In this document: one piece after another, positions 42,134 through 46,634 of the stretch
How positions within the stretch are numbered: the first letter of the stretch is position 1
Layout: each line of letters starts with the position of its first letter
Assembly (NCBI GenBank): GCA_018819205.1
Contig: JAHJQE010000010.1
Coordinates: 1-46,634 of the forward strand
Origin: Gammaproteobacteria bacterium
Lineage (GTDB): Bacteria; Pseudomonadota; Gammaproteobacteria; Burkholderiales; Gallionellaceae
Direction of reading: 5' to 3'
DNA length: 46,634 bases
Made by a program: the position numbers and the translations under genes
The notes under the pieces: model-generated
Database searches by the model: none
Seen by the model: only the letters and a program-made list of their open reading frames with translations
Told to the model about the DNA's origin: nothing

Positions 42134-43696
42134 ATGGCCATCACCCAAGCACTCATCAGCGTCTCGGATAAATCCGGTGTCCTCGAATTCGCCAAAGGTC
42201 TGCACGCCCTCGGCGTGAAGCTGCTGTCCACCGGTGGCACCGCCAAGCTGCTCGCCGACAACGGCGTGCCCTGCACCGAAGTCGCCGACTACACCGGCTT
42301 CCCCGAGATGCTCGATGGCCGTGTGAAGACCCTGCAACCGAAAGTGCACGCCGGCATCCTCGCGCGCCGCGACCTGCCCGAGCACGTCGCCACGCTGAAG
42401 AAGCACGACATCCCCACCATCGACCTGGTGGTGGTGAACCTGTACCCGTTCGCGGCCACCATCGCCAAGCCCGGCTGCACACTGGAAGACGCCATCGAGA
42501 ACATCGACATCGGCGGCCCGACCATGGTGCGCTCCGCTGCCAAGAACCACGCGCACGTCGCCATCGTCACCGACCCGGCCGATTACGCAGACGTATTGGC
42601 CGAGATGCAGACCAATAACTGCAGCGTGTCCGACGCCACCCGTTTCGACCTGGCCAAGAAAGCCTTCTCGCACACCGCCGCCTACGACAGCATGATCAGC
42701 AACTACCTCACCGCCATCAACAGCGACGGTAGCAAGCAAGACTTCCCTGCGCAGATCAACTTCAACTTCGCCAAGGTGCAAGACATGCGCTACGGCGAGA
42801 ACCCGCACCAGAGCGCCGCCTTCTATCGCGACCTGATCGCATTGCCCGGTGGCATCGCCGACTACACGCAAGTGCAGGGCAAGGAACTGTCCTACAACAA
42901 CATCGGCGACTCCGATGCGGCATGGGAACTGGTGAAGACCTTCCAGGAACCGGCCTGCGTCATCGTCAAGCACGCCAATCCCTGCGGCGTGGCCGTCGCC
43001 GACAGCGCGCTGAACGCCTACAAGCTGGCCTACGCGACAGACACCACCTCCGCGTTCGGCGGCATCATCGCCTTCAACCGCGAGCTGGACGAAGCCACCG
43101 CCGCGCAGATCACCGCCAACCAATTCGTCGAAGTCATCATCGCGCCGAGCGCCACCGAAGCCGCACTCAAAGTCACCGCTGCCAAGCAGAACGTGCGCGT
43201 GCTCACCGTGCCGCTGTCCAACGCGCACAACCAGTGGGACGTGAAGCGCGTCTCCGGCGGTCTGCTGGTGCAAAGCCCGGACGCACTCAACGTCGGCGCG
43301 GAGCACCTCAAGGTCGCCACCAAACTGCAACCCACCGCAGAACAGATGACCGACCTGCTGTTCGCATGGCGCGTCGCCAAATACGTGAAGTCCAACGCCA
43401 TCGTGTTCTGCAAAGGCGGCCAGACACTGGGCGTAGGCGCAGGCCAGATGAGTCGCGTCGACTCCACCCGCATCGCCAGCATCAAGGCGCAGAACGCCGG
43501 CCTGAGCCTGACCAATTCCGTGGTCGCCTCCGACGCCTTCTTCCCGTTCCGTGACGGCATCGACGTGCTGGCCCAGGCCGGTGCCAAAGCCGTCATCCAG
43601 CCGGGTGGCTCGATGCGCGACGAAGAAGTCATCGCTGCTGCCGACGAACTGGGCCTGGCGATGGTGTTCACCGGTCACCGTCACTTCCGTCATTAA
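42134..43696 (+). CDS. purH: Bifunctional AICAR transformylase/IMP cyclohydrolase
   Basis: The 520-aa product has an N-terminal IMP cyclohydrolase half ([53 protein letters not shown]). Its C-terminal AICARFT half has [13 protein letters not shown], the catalytic Lys-His segment [40 protein letters not shown] and the ending [11 protein letters not shown]. It does the last two steps of IMP synthesis. The ATG at 42134 is 19 nt after fis; upstream in-frame codons belong to fis sequence. Confidence 0.97.
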   Translation: MAITQALISVSDKSGVLEFAKGLHALGVKLLSTGGTAKLLADNGVPCTEVADYTGFPEMLDGRVKTLQPKVHAGILARRDLPEHVATLKKHDIPTIDLVVVNLYPFAATIAKPGCTLEDAIENIDIGGPTMVRSAAKNHAHVAIVTDPADYADVLAEMQTNNCSVSDATRFDLAKKAFSHTAAYDSMISNYLTAINSDGSKQDFPAQINFNFAKVQDMRYGENPHQSAAFYRDLIALPGGIADYTQVQGKELSYNNIGDSDAAWELVKTFQEPACVIVKHANPCGVAVADSALNAYKLAYATDTTSAFGGIIAFNRELDEATAAQITANQFVEVIIAPSATEAALKVTAAKQNVRVLTVPLSNAHNQWDVKRVSGGLLVQSPDALNVGAEHLKVATKLQPTAEQMTDLLFAWRVAKYVKSNAIVFCKGGQTLGVGAGQMSRVDSTRIASIKAQNAGLSLTNSVVASDAFFPFRDGIDVLAQAGAKAVIQPGGSMRDEEVIAAADELGLAMVFTGHRHFRH

Positions 43697-43703
43697 GAAT
43701 GTA

Positions 43704-43810
43704 ATGTAGGGTGGGTTTCCCCTGCGGGGACAAGAGTTCGCAGACCGTAACCCACCATCGAACAAAGAGACTATCGGTGGGTTACGCAATATCGCTAACC
43801 CACCCTACAT
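43704..43810. repeat. Small palindromic repeat unit (MITE-like) between purH and purD
   Basis: Outer arms ATGTAGGGTGGGTT (43704-43717) and AACCCACCCTACAT (43797-43810) are perfect 14-bp inverted repeats. Inside, CGTAACCCACCAT and ATCGGTGGGTTACG form a second, nested inverted repeat. The GTAGGGTGGGTT family is scattered in many proteobacterial genomes. It fills the purH-purD gap; the presumed purD ribosome site (GAGG) follows its right end at once. Confidence 0.8.
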
Positions 43811-43819
43811 GAGGTCGAT

Positions 43820-45091
43820 ATGAAAATATTAGTCATCGGTTCCGGCGGTCGCGAGCACGCACTGGCCTGGCGTCTGGCGCAAGGCAAGAAAGTGCAGAAG
43901 GTCTACGTCGCCCCCGGCAACGCGGGCACCGCGCTCGAAGAAGGCGTAGAGAACGTCAACCTCACCGCCATCCCCGAGCTGCTTGAGTTCGCCAAGACGA
44001 ACGACATCTACATGACCGTGGTCGGCCCCGAAGCGCCGCTGGCCGCAGGCGTGGTCGACGTGTTCCGCGCCGCAGGGCTGAAGATCTTCGGCCCCACCAA
44101 AGCCGCCGCGCAACTCGAATCCTCCAAGGATTTCGCCAAGCGCTTCATGACGCGCCACAACATCCCCACCGCCTTCTTCGAGACCTTCAGCGAGATCGCA
44201 CCCGCCAAGGCCTACGTTGAGAAACACGGCGCACCCATCGTCATCAAGGCCGACGGACTCGCCGCAGGCAAGGGCGTGGTCGTCGCCATGAGCAAGGAAG
44301 AAGCGTTCGACGCCATCGACATGATGCTGTCTGACAACAAGCTGGGCGATGCCGGCGCACGCGTCGTGGTCGAAGAATTCCTCGCTGGCGAAGAAGCCAG
44401 CTTCATCGTCATGGTCGACGGCAAGAACGTACTCGCCATGGCCAGCAGCCAGGACCACAAGCGCCTGCTCGATGGCGACCAGGGCCCCAACACCGGCGGC
44501 ATGGGCGCGTATTCGCCCGCACCCGTCGTCACGCCCACCATCCACGCCAAGACGTTGCGCGAAGTCATCATGCCCGTCGTGCGCGGCATGGAGAAAGAAG
44601 GCATCACCTATACCGGCTTCCTCTACGCCGGCCTGATGATCTCGCCGGACGGCGGCCTCAAAGTGCTGGAATTCAACTGCCGCTTCGGCGACCCCGAAAC
44701 CCAGCCCATCATGCTGCGCCTGAAGAGCGACTTCGCCGTGCTGATCGAACACGGCATCAACGGCACGCTCGACAAGATCGAAGCCGAATGGGACAAACGC
44801 ACCGCGCTCGGTGTCGTCATGGCCGCCGCCAACTACCCCGACACCCCGCGCAAGGGTGACGAGATCACCGGCCTGCCCAAGAAGCTCGAAGACGCCCACG
44901 TCTTCCACGCCGGCACCACCATGCAAGACGGCAAAGTCGTCACCAGCGGCGGCCGCGTGCTCTGCGTCGTCGCCCTCGGCGACATGGTCAAGCGCGCCCA
45001 ACAACGCGCCTACGAGATCGCCGACACCATCAAGTTCGATGGTTGTCAGATGCGCAGAGACATCGGCTACCGTGCGATAGGGCGGAAGTAG
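43820..45091 (+). CDS. purD: Phosphoribosylamine-glycine ligase
   Basis: This 423-aa ATP-grasp enzyme has KILVIGSGGREHALAWRLAQ at the N-terminus, VGPEAPLAAGVVD, FMTRHNIPTA, IVIKADGLAAGKGVVVA, the ATP-grasp EFLAGEEASFIVMVDG, and NTGGMGAYSPAPVVT with LEFNCRFGDPETQ. It makes glycinamide ribonucleotide, the second step of purine synthesis. It is probably co-transcribed with purH across the repeat unit. Confidence 0.97.
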   Translation: MKILVIGSGGREHALAWRLAQGKKVQKVYVAPGNAGTALEEGVENVNLTAIPELLEFAKTNDIYMTVVGPEAPLAAGVVDVFRAAGLKIFGPTKAAAQLESSKDFAKRFMTRHNIPTAFFETFSEIAPAKAYVEKHGAPIVIKADGLAAGKGVVVAMSKEEAFDAIDMMLSDNKLGDAGARVVVEEFLAGEEASFIVMVDGKNVLAMASSQDHKRLLDGDQGPNTGGMGAYSPAPVVTPTIHAKTLREVIMPVVRGMEKEGITYTGFLYAGLMISPDGGLKVLEFNCRFGDPETQPIMLRLKSDFAVLIEHGINGTLDKIEAEWDKRTALGVVMAAANYPDTPRKGDEITGLPKKLEDAHVFHAGTTMQDGKVVTSGGRVLCVVALGDMVKRAQQRAYEIADTIKFDGCQMRRDIGYRAIGRK

Positions 45092-45096
45092 CAAAA

Positions 45097-45164
45097 CCGT
45101 TCGTCCTGATAACCAGCGACTTGCCTGCTTGCGGGCTTAGTCGAATGGCTAGTAGTTCCATCAG
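45097..45164. repeat. 68-bp dispersed repeat, copy 2 (inverted relative to 2647-2714)
   Basis: It is the reverse complement of 2647-2714 with four mismatches, starting 5 bp after the purD stop. Confidence 0.8.
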
Positions 45165-45183
45165 CATGTCGAAGGATGGATAG

Positions 45184-45223
45184 AATAGAAACGGGGAAGT
45201 GGAGACACTTCCCCGTTTCTATT
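45184..45223. terminator. 18-bp perfect hairpin with GAGA tetraloop after purD
   Basis: AATAGAAACGGGGAAGTG pairs perfectly with its complement around a GAGA (GNRA-type) loop at 45202-45205. It lies about 90 bp after purD and could terminate either direction, although the T runs are short. Its right arm runs straight into the first direct repeat. Confidence 0.65.
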
Positions 45224-45281
45224 CAGCGGCCTATATATTCATCGCTATTGGCGATGCTAGGCAGGGTCGGTACTATTCGGT
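45222..45281. repeat. Direct repeat 1 flanking the ORF6N unit
   Basis: TTCAGCGGCCTATATATTC, then GCTATTGG.GAT, then GGCAGGGTCGGTACTATTCGG. The same order recurs at 46351-46411 with a handful of differences in the middle. Confidence 0.85.
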
Positions 45282-45328
45282 TCGAACTTGGCAATATCGA
45301 ACAAGGCTCATGAATCGGGGAGACGACG

Positions 45329-45874
45329 ATGACTGATAAGAAATCATTCGTGGTGGTTGCAAACATCGAATCCAAAATTCTGTTGATGCGTGGGCAGAAG
45401 GTCATGCTGGATGCGGATTTGGCGGAACTGTATGGTGTGGAAACAGGTGCGTTGAATCGTGCAGTCAAACGGAATGGTGAGAGATTCCCAGAAGACTTCA
45501 TGTTTCAGCTCACCTCTGCTGAGTATGAGGATTTGAGATGCCAAATTGGCACCTCAAACAGTTCAGCTGGGCGCGGTGGCCGCCGATATCTACCCTACGT
45601 CTTCACCGAACACGGTGCGCTGATGCTGGGCAATGTACTCAAGTCAGAGCAAGCGGTAGAAATGAGTCTGATGGTCGTCCGCGCCTTTGTGCGTATGCGC
45701 GAACTGGTCGCTGGCAACAAAGAACTGGCACAGAAGCTGAACCACCTTGAGCGCAAAGTCGGTGCGCATGACAAAGCAATTTCCGAAATCATCAAAGCCA
45801 TCCGCCAACTGATGGCACCGGAAGAGCCAAAGAAGAAACGCCCTATCGGCTTTGCGCCTTGGCAAGAAAAATAG
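45329..45874 (+). CDS. ORF6N-domain protein
   Basis: This 181-aa protein has an ORF6N domain (residues about 9-95; IESKILLMRGQKVMLDADLAELYGVETGALNRAVKRN, GERFPEDFMFQLT, and GRRYLPYVFTEHGALMLGNVL). A coiled helical segment (VVRAFVRMRELVAGNKELAQKL) and a Lys/Pro-rich tail (PEEPKKKRPIGFAPWQEK) follow. ORF6N domains come from phages and are thought to bind DNA; chromosomal copies are widespread and of unknown role. It lies inside a direct-repeat-bounded unit. Confidence 0.88.
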   Translation: MTDKKSFVVVANIESKILLMRGQKVMLDADLAELYGVETGALNRAVKRNGERFPEDFMFQLTSAEYEDLRCQIGTSNSSAGRGGRRYLPYVFTEHGALMLGNVLKSEQAVEMSLMVVRAFVRMRELVAGNKELAQKLNHLERKVGAHDKAISEIIKAIRQLMAPEEPKKKRPIGFAPWQEK

Positions 45875-46047
45875 ACAGAATGAGCTTGACGGATAACTTG
45901 ACTCATACTTGACCGAAGCCCATTGCCACCAAGATATATAGACCAAATGCCACATATCACCCACAAGGCATAACGGTTACTATCCAGCCCAGCACAAAGG
46001 TGGCGCGGCAACAGCCGCACATCGCAAAACATCCAGGGGAGCGCCAC

Positions 46048-46326
46048 ATGTCCAAGAAAAAATTCCACTGCCAGGCAGTCACCCATGCAGGCATCAAAAG
46101 CATCAGCATCACTGATGACACACACCACTTCTGTCTTACATTGGAAGACGCAGGCAACAGATTGAACGCCCTGAAAGAAGCCATCGCCATCGGCAAATAT
46201 CCCATCGCCATGGAGCTGGTGAACTCCTGCGCCAAGCTGATGACCGGCCCAACGGTAAAGTATTACGTCACACAGCACGATGCCGAGAAGTTCCTGCATT
46301 CACTGGATAAAGCGTTGCATCACTAA
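46048..46326 (+). CDS. Hypothetical protein, 92 aa
   Basis: I do not recognise this family. The ATG at 46048, behind GGGGAG, gives a 92-aa mixed alpha/beta protein. It starts SKKKFHCQAVTHAGIKSISITDDTHHF and continues with helix-forming LEDAGNRLNALKEAIAIGKYPIAMELVNSCAKLM and YYVTQHDAEKFLHSLDKALHH. It has no signal peptide or membrane helix. It lies 173 bp after the ORF6N gene, within the same direct-repeat unit; 45875-46047 holds no other feature I can see. Confidence 0.6.
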   Translation: MSKKKFHCQAVTHAGIKSISITDDTHHFCLTLEDAGNRLNALKEAIAIGKYPIAMELVNSCAKLMTGPTVKYYVTQHDAEKFLHSLDKALHH

Positions 46327-46350
46327 GCAGTTGCGCTGCCCCGTTTCACT

Positions 46351-46411
46351 TTCAGCGGCCTATATATTCTATGCTATTGGAGATAGATGGCAGGGTCGGT
46401 ACTATTCGGTA
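46351..46411. repeat. Direct repeat 2 flanking the ORF6N unit
   Basis: Second copy of 45222-45281 in the same orientation, preceded like the first by CCCCGTTTC. The unit from copy 1 to copy 2 is 1129 bp long. Confidence 0.85.
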
Positions 46412-46528
46412 CGGATAGCGCCATAAAATGAAACTGCATTTGCGACATCGAGATGACTTCTGTTGCTTTAAATCCTGAAATAAATAGTTAAGCAGGAGAG
46501 CGAAAAGAAAATCCAAGAGAGGATGAAT

Positions 46529-46634
46529 ATGAGCGATAAAAGGCTGGAGCAAATAAAGATTCAACTTCGCCAATTTGCCGAGGATAGAGATTGGGATCAA
46601 TTCCACTCACCAAAAAATCTTTCAATGGCATTGA
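46529..46634 (+). CDS. MazG-like nucleotide pyrophosphohydrolase, N-terminal part (cut by window end)
   Basis: Thirty-five codons are visible before the window ends, starting MSDKRLEQIKIQLRQFAEDR and continuing DWDQFHSPKNLSMAL. The pattern F-x-x-x-R-D/E-W-x-Q-F-H-S/T-P-K-N-L-x-x-A-L is the start of the small MazG-like/RS21-C6 pyrophosphatase family, which hydrolyses (d)NTPs. AGAGAGG lies 7 nt upstream; the ATG at 46523 in the same frame is an alternative start. The metal-binding E-x-x-E motifs would lie beyond the window. Confidence 0.8.
   Translation, partial: MSDKRLEQIKIQLRQFAEDRDWDQFHSPKNLSMAL

Noticed and set aside
42107-43789. 560-aa open frame on the minus strand opposite purH
   Set aside because: It mirrors purH over its full length, is driven by GC-rich codon bias, has low-complexity composition and no recognisable domain.
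43829-45094. 421-aa open frame on the minus strand opposite purD
   Set aside because: Same reason: an antisense shadow of a strongly C-biased gene.
45223-46606. Minus-strand frames ending in nearly the same peptide (VPTLPSI.NS.EYIGR) at both direct repeats
   Set aside because: The similarity simply reflects translation of the two DNA repeats; the frames have no start context or other homology.

Overview
This 46.6 kb stretch is chromosomal DNA of a Gram-negative bacterium, most likely a betaproteobacterium. Evidence is the pilT-pilU/yggS-proC-yggT-yggU block, the ogt-xerD overlap, the fis-purH-purD order, a type A RNase P RNA, an aceE/aceF pyruvate dehydrogenase with a single lipoyl domain, and a CbbY-type phosphatase typical of Calvin-cycle autotrophs. 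A Gallionellaceae or other Nitrosomonadales origin (Sideroxydans-like) is my guess from gene content, not a proven assignment. The core is dense housekeeping DNA; the two ends are accessory.

Left end (1-3000): the 3' end of an IS3-family transposase runs directly into a low-GC gene whose N-terminus resembles the AbiV phage-abortive-infection (HEPN-like) family. A HigB/HigA-type toxin-antitoxin pair, about 430 bp of hairpin-rich repeat and a small VF530-family gene follow.

Core. 3.0-4.5 kb: a divergent pseudouridine-synthase-like protein, a DUF167 protein and a bacteriohemerythrin. 4.6-8.8 kb: six overlapping genes (VanZ-like, [2Fe-2S] ferredoxin, alpha/beta hydrolase, NodI-like ATPase, hot-dog thioesterase, NodJ-like permease). 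9-10.5 kb: hemJ and an RlmL-like methyltransferase. 10.6-12.8 kb: pilT-pilU on the minus strand. 12.8-15.2 kb: yggS-proC-yggT-yggU. 15.3-16.3 kb: an unrecognised exported protein. 16.4-24.6 kb: an eight-gene minus-strand run fau-aceE-aceF-nadD-rsfS-rlmH-maf-rng. Then ilvA, ffh-cbbY, a ypjD-type membrane gene, rpsP-rimM-trmD-rplS, ogt-xerD-ykgJ family, tRNA-Ala(CGC), rpiA, phoU-ppx, rnpB, an adenylate cyclase, dsbC and a UbiH-family hydroxylase, and finally dusB-fis-purH-purD.

Right end (45.1-46.6 kb): an inverted copy of a 68-bp repeat from the left end, an 18-bp perfect hairpin, and an ORF6N-domain gene plus a small unknown gene between two roughly 60-bp direct repeats. The start of a MazG-like pyrophosphohydrolase is cut by the window edge.

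The observations most worth a second look are: a partial duplication of the rnpB promoter and 5' end just upstream of rnpB; the IS/AbiV-like junction; the direct-repeat-bounded ORF6N unit; a thioesterase gene inserted between NodI- and NodJ-like genes; a pseudouridine-synthase relative that lacks the catalytic aspartate; and two intergenic elements whose arms differ in sequence but keep their pairing. No CRISPR array or complete prophage was seen.
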